From Enterobacter sp. RIT418 (GTDB taxonomy: Bacteria > Pseudomonadota > Gammaproteobacteria > Enterobacterales > Enterobacteriaceae): a stretch of 64,000 nucleotides of DNA. Positions 47,616 to 56,530 of the stretch are shown here, piece by piece. A model generated the notes under the pieces. The model was not told where the DNA came from. It saw only the letters and a list, made by a program, of their open reading frames with translations, and searched no databases. A program made the position numbers and the translations under genes. The DNA lies in contig NZ_QBJD02000004.1 in the NCBI RefSeq assembly GCF_003057745.1, positions 248,001 to 312,000 of the forward strand, read 5' to 3'. The stretch's first letter is position 1. Each line of letters starts with the position of its first letter.

Positions 47616-47673
47616 TCCCCCTCTCCCGGTGGGAGAGGGTTGGGGTGAGGGCCCGGTGAAGCCGTCACCCGAC
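47616..47673. repeat. Palindromic repeat between mqo and eco
   Basis: CCCTCTCCC and GGGAGAGGG arms around GGT, then GGGGTGAGGG and a REP-like segment with CCCGGTGAAGCCG. It fills the 81-bp convergent gap and belongs to the same family as the repeats at 22196 and 23654. Confidence 0.75.
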
Positions 47674-47679
47674 TTATTC

Positions 47680-48180
47680 TTAACGCACTACCGCTTGTCC
47701 CACCGTCTCGTCCGCCTTCCACACGCGATACTTCACGTCAACGTTTTCCGGCGTATACACCACGATCGGCAGCTTGCTGTTGTAGCGAAGCAGGCTATTG
47801 TCGCCCAGATACGCGGTCACAAATTTCTTCTCTTTTTTGCCGTCCGGGCAGGCCATCATGGTGGAGACCGGAGACGTCACTTTGTCGAAGACGTAGTAGT
47901 CATAGCCCCAGCCTTCCAGGGTTTTGCTTTCCAGCTGGCCGCCCAGGCGATGCTGGTTGCAGTCCACCTCAAGCGTCTGGCCAATTAGCAGCTCAACTTT
48001 AAAGTTCCCTTCGTCTTGCTGAACGGGGAGCTGAATCACCTGGCGCTTCATGCCTTTCTCCGCCTGCGGATACGGCGCGACTTTTTCCAGCGGCTGCTCT
48101 TTCTGAGCGTCATTAGCAAACGCGCTGACGCTTACGGCAGCGGCAATCAGGGCAATGGCAAATTTAGGGGCGTTTTTCAC
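47680..48180 (-). CDS. eco: Periplasmic serine-protease inhibitor ecotin
   Basis: A 166-residue ecotin (I11 family), a dimeric periplasmic inhibitor of trypsin-fold proteases such as trypsin, chymotrypsin and neutrophil elastase. A signal peptide covers about residues 1-23. The reactive loop [12 protein letters not shown] holds the P1 Met-Met pair and a disulfide cysteine, as in E. coli ecotin. [20 protein letters not shown] is the typical mature N-terminus. The ribosome site is AAGGAA. Confidence 0.95.
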   Translation of the reverse strand: MKNAPKFAIALIAAAVSVSAFANDAQKEQPLEKVAPYPQAEKGMKRQVIQLPVQQDEGNFKVELLIGQTLEVDCNQHRLGGQLESKTLEGWGYDYYVFDKVTSPVSTMMACPDGKKEKKFVTAYLGDNSLLRYNSKLPIVVYTPENVDVKYRVWKADETVGQAVVR

Positions 48181-48390
48181 AGTTATTCCTTTTTGTTAAA
48201 ACGAACGGATTCAGACTAGCATAATCCATATGAATGATTGGAGTGATTTACTTATATTTTCGAAATGAACAGCGTGATGAACTGCCTTTGATGGCATTGA
48301 CTGGTGGTTTGTGCTGATGTGGAGTCAGGGGAAGGATCGTGTTATTTTAAGCGCCAGATATTGTTATTCATCTGTAAAGGGAATTGAGAC

Positions 48391-48651
48391 ATGGTTCGCG
48401 AAAAACTGAAAACGCCCGAAGGGCGCAAATTTCTCCTCGCTCTGCTGGTGGTCTTTATGATTGCCGCAGCGTGCGTTGGCCGGGCAACCATCGTTGGCGT
48501 GATTGAACAGTACAACATTCCGCTCTCCCAGTGGACGACCAGCATGTTTGTCCTGCAATCCGCCATGATCTTTGTTTACAGCCTGGTCTTCACCGTTCTT
48601 CTTGCCATCCCGCTGGGCATCTTCTTCCTCGGCGGGCGCGACAAGCACTGA
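48391..48651 (+). CDS. DUF2534-like small inner-membrane protein
   Basis: An 86-residue protein with two hydrophobic segments (about 14-34 and 53-78) separated by GVIEQYNIPLSQWTTS. It resembles small enterobacterial membrane proteins of the DUF2534 family. Function is unknown. It is the last gene before the T6SS cluster and marks its boundary with the core genome. The start is ATG at 48391, after AAGGGAATTGAGAC. The family name is from memory and should be verified by profile search. Confidence 0.65.
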   Translation: MVREKLKTPEGRKFLLALLVVFMIAAACVGRATIVGVIEQYNIPLSQWTTSMFVLQSAMIFVYSLVFTVLLAIPLGIFFLGGRDKH

Positions 48652-48704
48652 GCATATCGAACGACGCCGACGCGTTTCATCCCTGAAGCGCGCCGGCGCC
48701 TCGT

Positions 48705-49097
48705 CTATGCCACCACCGTCGTGACCTGCCCCGGGAAGCTTATCTGAATCACGCCGCCCCACATGCACATGAGCTGTGACTGCGCGGTGAGGGCGGGCGC
48801 ATTGCCCACCATTATCGTTGGCGAACCCGGCACCCAGGGGGCAATGGTCGATGGAATGCACGGCATCGGCGTCAGAACCCCAAGCGCCGCCGCGGTGGCC
48901 GCGGCTACGGTCGGGTTGGCGATGCTGTTGCACATCCCGAAGGGCAAGATATTAATAAACGGCTTGTTATCCAGAATATTTGCCATCGGCATGTTGTTGA
49001 CGATTGTTCGGCTGACGGGCATGACGTTCAGCGTGGCGGGCGCGACGCCGAATGAACACTGCATGACTGCGCCGGTACAAACTCCTGGACAACTCAT
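48705..49097 (-). CDS. PAAR-like (DUF4280) T6SS spike-tip protein
   Basis: A 130-residue protein of the DUF4280 PAAR-like type, rich in Cys, Met, Gly and Pro. Family stretches are GAVMQCSFGVAP, INILPFGMCNSIANPTV, LTPMPCIPSTIAPW and MCMWGGVIQI. PAAR proteins cap the VgrG spike and can carry effectors; this one is a stand-alone tip with no C-terminal toxin. The ATG at 49097 overlaps the tssA stop in ATGA. It is the last gene of the leftward T6SS arm. No VgrG gene lies in this window. Confidence 0.82.
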   Translation of the reverse strand: MSCPGVCTGAVMQCSFGVAPATLNVMPVSRTIVNNMPMANILDNKPFINILPFGMCNSIANPTVAAATAAALGVLTPMPCIPSTIAPWVPGSPTIMVGNAPALTAQSQLMCMWGGVIQISFPGQVTTVVA

Positions 49098-50017
49098 GGT
49101 AACACCCCCATTTGCCGCCACAGTCGGCGGGCGGATTCATCGCTGTTAATCAGTTCCGAGAGCAGCTCCGGCAGCGGCATATGCCCCCAGGCAAAGGCGC
49201 GGTACAGCAAATAGGGCACCGGGCTGTGTGGTTCGGTGCGCGCCAGGTAATCCGCCACCTGCTTCATCACCCGATAGGCCTGTTCCCGATCCGCCAACGC
49301 GATAGCCTCGCTGGCCACGGGCGGCGTCTCCATTACCAGCGGCGGCGGCGCTTGCGGCGCAACGTTCCCCAGCGCCTGCAGGCCCGTTTTGATCTTTTGC
49401 TCCAGCGCGCTGAAGGAGGGGGCCGAGGCGGCGGGCCAGCTCTGGCATACGGCATTCAGGCGCGTAAGCCACTCCAGGCTTTCCGTCAACGCCTGAACCT
49501 GCGCGGCGTCTGCGCCGGGCAGTGGGATTGCCGCAAGCTTCCCCTGCTGCCATTGCGCTAACGAGACGTTTTCCCCGTTGACGCAAAAGAGCGGGGCCTC
49601 GGCAATCAGCGCGGCGTAATGCTGCGCCATCCAGCGCAGTGGCGCGGCGCGATAGTCGTAATCCCCCTCTTTGATCTGCGGATGCAGCTCCTCCGGGTAG
49701 CGTTCCAGCGCCAGCGTCGCCAGCGCCAGCGCGTCGGGCAGGGCGGCCAGGCCGCGCGTTCTGATCCACGCTTCGCCCAGCCAGCCCATAATCACCAGGT
49801 CCTTACTCAGCGTTTCGGTCAGCTCAACGGCGATGCTGGCGACGTCCTCCCAGTCGGCGCGCCGCGGCGTGCTCTGCCAGACGCCGGTGGGCAGCGTTTC
49901 GTCATCCTGCTGCCGGGCGGCGACCAGCCTGTCAAACGCCGGCGAGTAGCGGATTGGATCTCCGCAGCGGTTATCCGCCGCAATGGGCGCCAGCAGCGCC
50001 TCGATATGTTCCATCAT
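49094..50017 (-). CDS. tssA: T6SS protein TssA
   Basis: A 307-residue TssA with an N-terminal ImpA_N domain, the cap/initiation factor of sheath assembly at the baseplate. The segment VELTETLSKDLVIMGWLGEAWIRTRGLAAL (read in parts) is characteristic of ImpA_N. The protein is a short TssA: the C-terminal domain ends at about residue 300, in contrast to the longer TssA1 forms. Two adjacent ATG codons are possible starts (50017 and 50014), after AGGAGG. It overlaps tssM by four bases. Confidence 0.88.
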   Translation of the reverse strand: MMEHIEALLAPIAADNRCGDPIRYSPAFDRLVAARQQDDETLPTGVWQSTPRRADWEDVASIAVELTETLSKDLVIMGWLGEAWIRTRGLAALPDALALATLALERYPEELHPQIKEGDYDYRAAPLRWMAQHYAALIAEAPLFCVNGENVSLAQWQQGKLAAIPLPGADAAQVQALTESLEWLTRLNAVCQSWPAASAPSFSALEQKIKTGLQALGNVAPQAPPPLVMETPPVASEAIALADREQAYRVMKQVADYLARTEPHSPVPYLLYRAFAWGHMPLPELLSELINSDESARRLWRQMGVLP

Positions 50018-53000
50018 TGTCCTCCTGATAATCCCTGCTCGGTTAGGGGGATCCACGGTAGCGGCGTCTTTTCTTTGCTATCCAGCAGGGCGATCTGCAA
50101 AAAGACGGTCGCCTGCATCTGCTGATGACCCTCGCCCACCGGAAGCATAAAGCGCAGCGGCAGAGGCTGCGCCAGCGCGCCGCCCACGCGCTGTTCCCCA
50201 ATCATTCTCAGCAGCGACCACGCTCCCTGCCAGCGCCAGCGGCCCGTATCTCCGCTTACCGTCACGCTGGCTTGCGCGCTGCCCGGCAGGGGGCGCCAGG
50301 CGGAGTTCGCGGCCCAGCGCAGGCTGAAGCTCAGGCTGTCGCCGCTGCGCCACTGGAGATCGGTTGCTCCCCCCGGATAGCTGATGCTTTGCTGATTGCC
50401 GATTAGCCGCCAGTCGGCTATCTGGTCCGCGCCGCTTTCGCGCTGGCGCGAGGTTCGCCAGATAACCCGCACGGTCACCCCTTCGGGCGCAACCAGCGCG
50501 GCCAGCAGCGGCCGTGCCGCCGCCAGCTGCTGAATCAGCGGCGGCTGTTCGGCTAGCGCCTCCGCCGGAAGCTGTGCGAGCAGCTCGTTCAGCTCCCGCA
50601 CCCGGTCGACGTCGGCATCCGGCGCGTGCGGCACGGCGGTGAAGGGAAACCGCCCCGACAGCCAGGCGTTGTAGAGCGTGAAAATTTTCTGCGTCGCGCC
50701 GACGCTCGCCTGCTGGCGCAGCTGACGGCACTTTTGCTGCGAGGCGTTGACCAGCGCGTTCAGCGACTGGCTGTAAAAATCAATGCCGCCGGACGCCCCG
50801 TACTGCGCCAGTTCGTCCCGGCAGTTTTGCGCGCTCATCGTCGGGAGCGCGGCGGCAAGGGCATTCATCTGGACCGGCGGGCTCCCCGGATCCTGCTCCT
50901 GCATTCGCTGCATGGCCCGAAGCGAGCTGCTCCAGCGGGCGATCGGCTGATTATCTTCCGGCGTAAGCCAGCCGCGCTGCCTGTCGAGCCAGTCAATGTC
51001 CTGCTGATAGCGGGCCAGCGCCGCGGAGATTTGCTCCGCCTGCGCGGCGGCCCAGCCTGCCGCCTTCTGGCCGCTGGCCTGCGCCTGTTCGGCGGTGGCG
51101 TAGCTGACGGGCGGGGGATCCACCGCCGGAAGCAGCGCGCTGCCGTCCTGACGCACCCGGGCAATCACCTGAGCGGCAATTTGCCGGCGCAGCGCGTCGG
51201 CGGCCTGAGGGCGATTAAGCTGGCCGAACGCGTCAATAACACGGTCCGCGCTGGCGGTGCTAATAGCGTTGCTTTGCGCCACGCTGGCCGCGCCCGCGTA
51301 GAGCGCCTGGCGCATGGCGTTTTCCGCCGCCTGCTGCGCCAGCTGGGCCAGCCTCGGACGCCAGACGCTGTCCGGGAGCTGCTGCATAAAGCGCTCATAC
51401 CCGGCGTACAGCGCCTGCGCCTGCTGAAGCTGCAGGTTGCCCGGGTATCCCGCATCAGGTTCCGTATCCGCGCTAACGCCCTGCTGCCAGAAGGGCTGAT
51501 TCAGCAGGTCGCGCAGGCTTTTCTGCAGCGCCAGAATATCCGGCGATACGTTGAAATCGCCTTCCGGCGCCTGTTCGGTCAGGGAAGAGAAGTGCAGCCG
51601 GGAGCCGTCGACCTGCGCCAGGAAGCGCTGGCGCAGCAGGGCTTCGTGACGCAGCAGCGCCCCAATCACGCCGTTGTCGATCAGCCGCAGCGCGCGGGCC
51701 TGGGCCAGCAGCTCGTCCAGCGGCAGGCGGATCGGCGTGTGCGTGGCGTCGCGGCTGAGATTGTTGATTGTCGTCAGCGTACCCTGCAGGCGGCTCACCT
51801 GGCGGACCAGCGAACGCACGAACAGCGGGGTGACGCGCGTGCCGTTGCTGAACAGCGTAAGCAGCTGCTCGAGCTGCTCTTCATGGGTATCAAGGCTGGT
51901 GTTGCCATAGTTCTGCTCCAGCCAGCGCAGGGTTTCACGGGAAAACAGCGCGCTGATGCGCTGGGTCAGTTCGCTGGCGTCGGGCAACCGCAGGCGAGAA
52001 AGGTTAAGCGTCGCGAACATCGCGTTCAGCGCCTCCTGCGATGGCAGCGAGTCGGCGTCGACCTTCACGCCCCAGACGCTGTCGCTGACGGTCGCCAGCG
52101 TCTGCACGGTAGGTTTTTTTACCTGCATCAGCTGGAGCAAGGGCAGATAGCGCGACTCCATCTGCTTTGCCTGGGCCAGAAGGTGCTGGATCTGCCGGTA
52201 GCGTTCTTCCGGCAGCAGATCGTCCCCGTCCTGGCCGTCGTTTTCCTGGCTTTGCAGGCAGATGCCGTTGGTCGCGGGCACCAGCAGGCTGCTCAGGGTG
52301 GCGCTGTTGAAGGTTTCCCGCAGCCTGGTATCGGTACGGCTGAACAGCGAGCCGGGCCAGACGACGGAGCGAAACTGCCATTGCGGGATCGCGTTTAGCA
52401 CGCGCCAGTACAGGGCGGCCGAGCGATCGCCGGGGGCATCGGCGGTTTGCGCCGCCAGTATCTGCAGGCGGTCGTGCAGCTGCTGGGCGTTAGGATATTG
52501 GTACCGCCAGCACCAGATCATGGCGATAAGCCACGCGACGCAAAGACAGCTGTAGCAGGCGAGGGTGATAAAATGGCGGCGCAGGTTCAGGCGCAGCAGG
52601 CGGCGTGCGGGCAGGGCGAGCCCGCGCTCCGCGGCGATTTTTCCACCGAGCAGCGCCTGGCAAAACTGCATCTGCGGTTTGTCCTCCGTCAGGGTTCTGG
52701 CGACAAACCAGATCCCCCTGAGCAGCGGCGGCTCGTCGCGGGCGTTGCTGTTGAGCAGCGTATCAAAATAGTCGTGGAGCGGCGCGGCGAGCGGCGGAAT
52801 AGACTCCGGCAGCCGGAACAGCGCGGGCGGCGTATTTCCCTGCAGCGCGCCGAGTTCGGTAATGGTCTGGCGCAGCGCTGCCCGGGTAGTGTCCAGCGCA
52901 TCGTCGATCCGCTGCGGCTTCCAGACCGCTTCCCTGGCCATGGGGATCGCGCTGCCGACAGGGCTGCGGCGCGCCTCCGGAGGGATCTGCGCAAGCAGCG

Positions 53001-53550
53001 CGGCGGTACCGTCCAGCGATTCCATGCCGCTGATGAGCAGGTAGATGGGCAGGCTTAGCCCGCAAACCTGCTGGATCTGCTGACAGTGGTTCAGCAGGCC
53101 GGCGCGAGCGGCACCATCGCCGCTCAGCGCCTCCAGCGGCAGGGTGATAGCCAGGGCATCGAGCGGACGCTGAGGGCGGCTTTTCACTAGCGCGGCCAGC
53201 AATTTTTGCCAGTCATTCTGGCGGATAAGCCGTTTCTTTCCGGCGGCTTGTAACGCCTGCGGCACGCAAAGCAGGCTGCACTGCGGGTTAAACCACCACT
53301 GCCCGAACCAGTTTTCCGCGCCGTCGGTCAGCGACCAGCTGCGGCAGAGCAGGCGGTTGTCCTCTTCGTTGCCGAGCATCAGGACGCGCATGTTGTCATA
53401 GGGATCCCGATCGCCGCAGGCGCGCTGGATCTCCTTTTGCGCGCGGATGAAGGTATTGTTGCGATACTCCCACTGCCACCAGACGCACCAGAGCGTAAGG
53501 GCCAGCACTACCAGCACGATAATCAACAGCGTCAGCCAGGGTTGCGTCAC
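50014..53550 (-). CDS. tssM: T6SS membrane-complex protein TssM (P-loop degenerate)
   Basis: An 1178-residue IcmF-family protein, the core of the TssJLM envelope complex. One N-terminal helix (about residues 5-25) and a second at about 332-352 bound the cytoplasmic domain. A long periplasmic part follows, with C-terminal IcmF/TssM domains. Where functional NTPase homologues have GPPGAGKTTLL, this protein reads LGNEEDNRLL (59-68), and the DTAG-type motif is replaced by a LLCVPQAL stretch. The domain is present but cannot bind nucleotide in the usual way. Start is GTG, overlapping the tssL stop by four bases. Confidence 0.9.
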   Translation of the reverse strand: MTQPWLTLLIIVLVVLALTLWCVWWQWEYRNNTFIRAQKEIQRACGDRDPYDNMRVLMLGNEEDNRLLCRSWSLTDGAENWFGQWWFNPQCSLLCVPQALQAAGKKRLIRQNDWQKLLAALVKSRPQRPLDALAITLPLEALSGDGAARAGLLNHCQQIQQVCGLSLPIYLLISGMESLDGTAALLAQIPPEARRSPVGSAIPMAREAVWKPQRIDDALDTTRAALRQTITELGALQGNTPPALFRLPESIPPLAAPLHDYFDTLLNSNARDEPPLLRGIWFVARTLTEDKPQMQFCQALLGGKIAAERGLALPARRLLRLNLRRHFITLACYSCLCVAWLIAMIWCWRYQYPNAQQLHDRLQILAAQTADAPGDRSAALYWRVLNAIPQWQFRSVVWPGSLFSRTDTRLRETFNSATLSSLLVPATNGICLQSQENDGQDGDDLLPEERYRQIQHLLAQAKQMESRYLPLLQLMQVKKPTVQTLATVSDSVWGVKVDADSLPSQEALNAMFATLNLSRLRLPDASELTQRISALFSRETLRWLEQNYGNTSLDTHEEQLEQLLTLFSNGTRVTPLFVRSLVRQVSRLQGTLTTINNLSRDATHTPIRLPLDELLAQARALRLIDNGVIGALLRHEALLRQRFLAQVDGSRLHFSSLTEQAPEGDFNVSPDILALQKSLRDLLNQPFWQQGVSADTEPDAGYPGNLQLQQAQALYAGYERFMQQLPDSVWRPRLAQLAQQAAENAMRQALYAGAASVAQSNAISTASADRVIDAFGQLNRPQAADALRRQIAAQVIARVRQDGSALLPAVDPPPVSYATAEQAQASGQKAAGWAAAQAEQISAALARYQQDIDWLDRQRGWLTPEDNQPIARWSSSLRAMQRMQEQDPGSPPVQMNALAAALPTMSAQNCRDELAQYGASGGIDFYSQSLNALVNASQQKCRQLRQQASVGATQKIFTLYNAWLSGRFPFTAVPHAPDADVDRVRELNELLAQLPAEALAEQPPLIQQLAAARPLLAALVAPEGVTVRVIWRTSRQRESGADQIADWRLIGNQQSISYPGGATDLQWRSGDSLSFSLRWAANSAWRPLPGSAQASVTVSGDTGRWRWQGAWSLLRMIGEQRVGGALAQPLPLRFMLPVGEGHQQMQATVFLQIALLDSKEKTPLPWIPLTEQGLSGGQ

Positions 53551-54296
53551 TTTTCATCTCCCGGGCAGGACTGGGTGACCGGAAAGTCCGGCAGCGTGTT
53601 GACGCCAATCGCCTCTTCAATGCTGAACCACAGGCGCTGGCTTAGCAGCAGCAGCGCCAGCAGCACGATAATGGCGATGAGGTGCAGCTGGGAATTATCC
53701 GGCAGGCGGCGGCGCGCCGGGAGCTGCAGGGGCGAGCCCAGCGACGCGGAGGCCATACGCTCGGCGATATCATCGGCCTGCGCGTCGCACTGGAAGGCGA
53801 AAAGCCAGAGCAGGCGGCAGGTTTCCTGTCGGAACTGGGGGTTAAAATCCTCGCGGCGGGAGCCGAACCCGAGCGTCAGGCAGCGTAGCCAGACCGCGGC
53901 TATATCTCGCTGCCCCGGGTGACGCTCGCTGAGCACGCTGTCAATCTTGCGCGGGATCCGATCCCCCGCGCAGTGGGTTTGCCACAGATGATATTCCAGC
54001 GGGCAGCTTTGCCACAGGCCGAGCGCGGGCCAGTCGCTGTAAAGAACCGTTTCATCGATCAGCGCCACCAGCGCGTAAATGGCGTCATCAATCTGCTGCT
54101 GAAAGGGCGAGCCCAGCTCGCGCGTCAGGCGTCGGCCGTATTCCGCCACGAGGTGATTCGCGTATTCAAACGCCTGAAGATGCAGCGCATCGGGCGGCAG
54201 CGTGCTGCTTTTCCAGCCGTCGAATTGTACAAGCCAGCGGGAGAAGGCGTCATCAAACAGCCGGCTGGCGGGCATGTCAGGAGCCGCGGGCGTCAT
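53547..54296 (-). CDS. tssL: T6SS membrane protein TssL (DotU)
   Basis: A 249-residue DotU-type protein: an N-terminal cytoplasmic helical domain (IDDAIYALVALIDETVLYSDW), then one C-terminal membrane helix at about residues 205-225 and a short periplasmic tail. There is no OmpA-type peptidoglycan-binding extension. It anchors TssK/baseplate components to TssM. ATG at 54296 follows AGGAGG, and the coding region overlaps tssK by 20 bases. Confidence 0.92.
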   Translation of the reverse strand: MTPAAPDMPASRLFDDAFSRWLVQFDGWKSSTLPPDALHLQAFEYANHLVAEYGRRLTRELGSPFQQQIDDAIYALVALIDETVLYSDWPALGLWQSCPLEYHLWQTHCAGDRIPRKIDSVLSERHPGQRDIAAVWLRCLTLGFGSRREDFNPQFRQETCRLLWLFAFQCDAQADDIAERMASASLGSPLQLPARRRLPDNSQLHLIAIIVLLALLLLSQRLWFSIEEAIGVNTLPDFPVTQSCPGDEK

Positions 54297-55614
54297 GGCG
54301 ATCCTCCTGTCGGTAAAGCATCATTTGCTGCGGCATCGCGTCCGTTTCATGGAGCGGCGCGACCACCAGCGGCGCCTCTTTTTCAAACCACTGGGGGGTC
54401 AGCGTCAGGGTGAACAGCGCGATGCTGCCGTCGATCTCCCAGTCGCCGCGCTTTTGTGACGCCAGCGGGACGAAAGTCATGCCGTGCATTCGCTGGCGGC
54501 GCAGGATGGGCAGAAAGGGCTGGCTGGCAATCAGGCTGCGCTGGAGCCACGCGTCGGCCCGGGCGGCGTCGCCGTTGGGCATCAGAATGCCGATAACGAC
54601 CTCTTCCCCGGCGTGCACATCCGCCGGAAGCCGCAGGGAGAAATGGCCGCCTTCTCTGCTGAAGCTGAGCCGGAGGTAGCGGCGATGAACGTGCGCCAGC
54701 TGCGCATTCAGCAGTGAAAACAGCGTGGCAAAGCCGGGATGCATGTTCTGGTAATCGAAGGCGGGCAGCAGGGGCAGCGTTTTGTCCTGGGTCAGCATCG
54801 CCGTCTGCCCAACGAACAGGCACAGCGCGCGCCAGAGATCCTGCGGATGCGTCTCTCCGCCGTTGACCAGCGTTTCCAGCAGCGGCAGCGTTCCCTGAAT
54901 GCTCTGTAGCGACAGCGTCAGCCACAGCCAGTCGTCGCCGCGCTGATTCTGCTGCGCCAGCTGCATCTCCCGGCTCAGGAACAGGATTTTCTCTCTTGCC
55001 TGCAGGCAGATCTGGCGCGCGTGGCGGCTGAGATAGCTCGCTTCGCTGACGCGGGGCGAGGGGGGGAACCACTCGCTTTGACGAAAACCGCCTTCGGTGT
55101 AGACCACCTGCAGCAGCGGCAGGCAGACGAAATCGGCGCGCTCGTGCGACATCAGCAGGCGCGGCGCGGGCTGCCAGAGGGGGATGCTTTCCGGAAATTC
55201 ACCGCTGCACAGGTCCGGCAGCGGCGCGCTGTTAATGGAGCGGTTGCGGGTGCTCATCTGCTGCCACTCTCCGGCGCGGCTGTGCGGCGCCAGCGCCAGC
55301 CAGAGCCGCTGCTCGCTGTCCGGCGCTGCCGGGAGCAGGCGCGCGCAGTCAAATTCGAGCGGTGAATCGCCGTCGATGCGGTAATCAACCGGCGTACCGT
55401 CGGGCATGATGGCCTCCAGGTGCAGAATGCGCAGCACGCCAGCGCACAGCGCCGCCTCATAGATCTGCAGCTCTTTTACGCCCCAGAAAAAGGGGTTAGC
55501 GCTCCGCGCAAGCGCGGCGGAAAGAATTTCATTACGCAATGCCTGCATCTGGAAATGCTGGGGCAGCATTGCCATTCCTTCATACCAGCAGACCATTGCC
55601 GGAATTGTGCTCAT
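54277..55614 (-). CDS. tssK: T6SS baseplate protein TssK
   Basis: A 445-residue TssK, a trimeric adapter linking the baseplate (TssFGE) to TssL/TssM. The N-terminal segment VCWYEGMAMLPQHFQMQALRNE (read in parts) is the typical opening, and VVIGILMPNGDAARAD and FLPILRRQRMHGMTF are later family regions. Start is ATG at 55614, after AAGGAAG. It lies between tssJ and tssL, 14 bp after tssJ. Confidence 0.92.
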   Translation of the reverse strand: MSTIPAMVCWYEGMAMLPQHFQMQALRNEILSAALARSANPFFWGVKELQIYEAALCAGVLRILHLEAIMPDGTPVDYRIDGDSPLEFDCARLLPAAPDSEQRLWLALAPHSRAGEWQQMSTRNRSINSAPLPDLCSGEFPESIPLWQPAPRLLMSHERADFVCLPLLQVVYTEGGFRQSEWFPPSPRVSEASYLSRHARQICLQAREKILFLSREMQLAQQNQRGDDWLWLTLSLQSIQGTLPLLETLVNGGETHPQDLWRALCLFVGQTAMLTQDKTLPLLPAFDYQNMHPGFATLFSLLNAQLAHVHRRYLRLSFSREGGHFSLRLPADVHAGEEVVIGILMPNGDAARADAWLQRSLIASQPFLPILRRQRMHGMTFVPLASQKRGDWEIDGSIALFTLTLTPQWFEKEAPLVVAPLHETDAMPQQMMLYRQEDRHDARGS

Positions 55615-55628
55615 CGTATCTTCCTTGT

Positions 55629-56087
55629 TCAGGGCGCGAGGACGGCCTCATCGGTCATCAGTAACAGGTGCAAAGCATTGTCGTTATCCAGGCGTAACCG
55701 GTGCTCGCCTTCGCTGCGGTAGCGGGCAAACAGCAGGATCGCTTCTGCCTGGGCGCCCAGCAGCGGGTTTTCATTGGCAACGAAGCGGGAGCCCGGCACC
55801 AGCTCCAGCGACCAGACGCGGAGCCCGTCCGGCGCGTCGCGCAGCAGCTGCGATTTGGCGTTGAACCACTGCGCAGCGGTGAGCGCCTGCACGGTGGGGG
55901 TCAGCGCGCTATCGGAAACGGCGACAATATCCACAGCAACAGGAGCGTTATCATTTGCATCTGGAACGGTTTCAATCACGACAGCCTTGAATTCAACCCG
56001 GTTTTGCCAGAACGAACAGCCGTTATTTAGAAAAATTAAGAAACCCAGAAATAGTATTTTGGCTGCCCGACATTGACCGATTGTCAT
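55629..56087 (-). CDS. tssJ: T6SS outer-membrane lipoprotein TssJ
   Basis: A 152-residue lipoprotein of the TssJ/SciN family, holding the envelope complex in the outer membrane by contact with TssM. The lipobox is LNNGC with the acylated cysteine at residue 24. Start ATG at 56087 is chosen because AAGGAT lies at normal spacing; the in-frame ATG at 56093 overlaps that site. It is the first gene of the leftward arm. Later regions such as RVWSLELVPGSRFVAN fit the TssJ beta-sandwich. Confidence 0.88.
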   Translation of the reverse strand: MTIGQCRAAKILFLGFLIFLNNGCSFWQNRVEFKAVVIETVPDANDNAPVAVDIVAVSDSALTPTVQALTAAQWFNAKSQLLRDAPDGLRVWSLELVPGSRFVANENPLLGAQAEAILLFARYRSEGEHRLRLDNDNALHLLLMTDEAVLAP

Positions 56088-56530
56088 AAACATCCTTTTA
56101 TGCCTGCCATACGAAATATGACATATATTAGCCAGACGTAATCACTGTATATGCGCCATTTGGGGAATGTCTCTTTCTAAAGAAGGTAATTAATGATCCT
56201 GGTTTGCTTTTTGATTTGAATCATTATTCAAGACATATTCCGGAATAAAAGTATCGATTGAAATGCATTCGTGCGATGAATGTTTTGCGTGTTTGTATTT
56301 TATTTATTGATGGTCTTTGTTTTATCTCCTTGAATTTCAACGGTTAAATTCTTGTGATTGATATTTATCAAATAAATAATTTCTTGTGAAAAAAGTAAAA
56401 AATTAGATTGATATTTAATTTTGGCTGTGTTCTTTATATTAGCCGTAGTTATTCAGAAAAATCGTGTTTCCGAATAATGGTGCTGCCGGTTTAGCACCAG
56501 GGATACTATTGCTTTAAAAAAGGATTAAAT
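56088..56530. promoter_or_regulatory. AT-rich divergent spacer between the T6SS arms
   Basis: This 443-bp spacer contains the promoters for both T6SS arms. It is markedly AT-rich compared with the flanking genes, which suggests H-NS-type silencing. Two inverted repeats stand before tssB (56451-56475, 9-bp arms with one mismatch; 56478-56499, 7-bp arms). No GG-N10-GC sigma-54 element was seen, and no -10/-35 pair is convincing. I see no gene here. Confidence 0.6.

Noticed and set aside
50626..52398. Open frame of 590 codons opposite tssM
   Set aside because: High-GC shadow of tssM, with arginine/alanine/glutamine-rich composition and no motif.
56088..56530. Sigma-54 promoter for the T6SS arms
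   Set aside because: No GG-N10-GC element with the expected surrounding bases was found on the positions examined.
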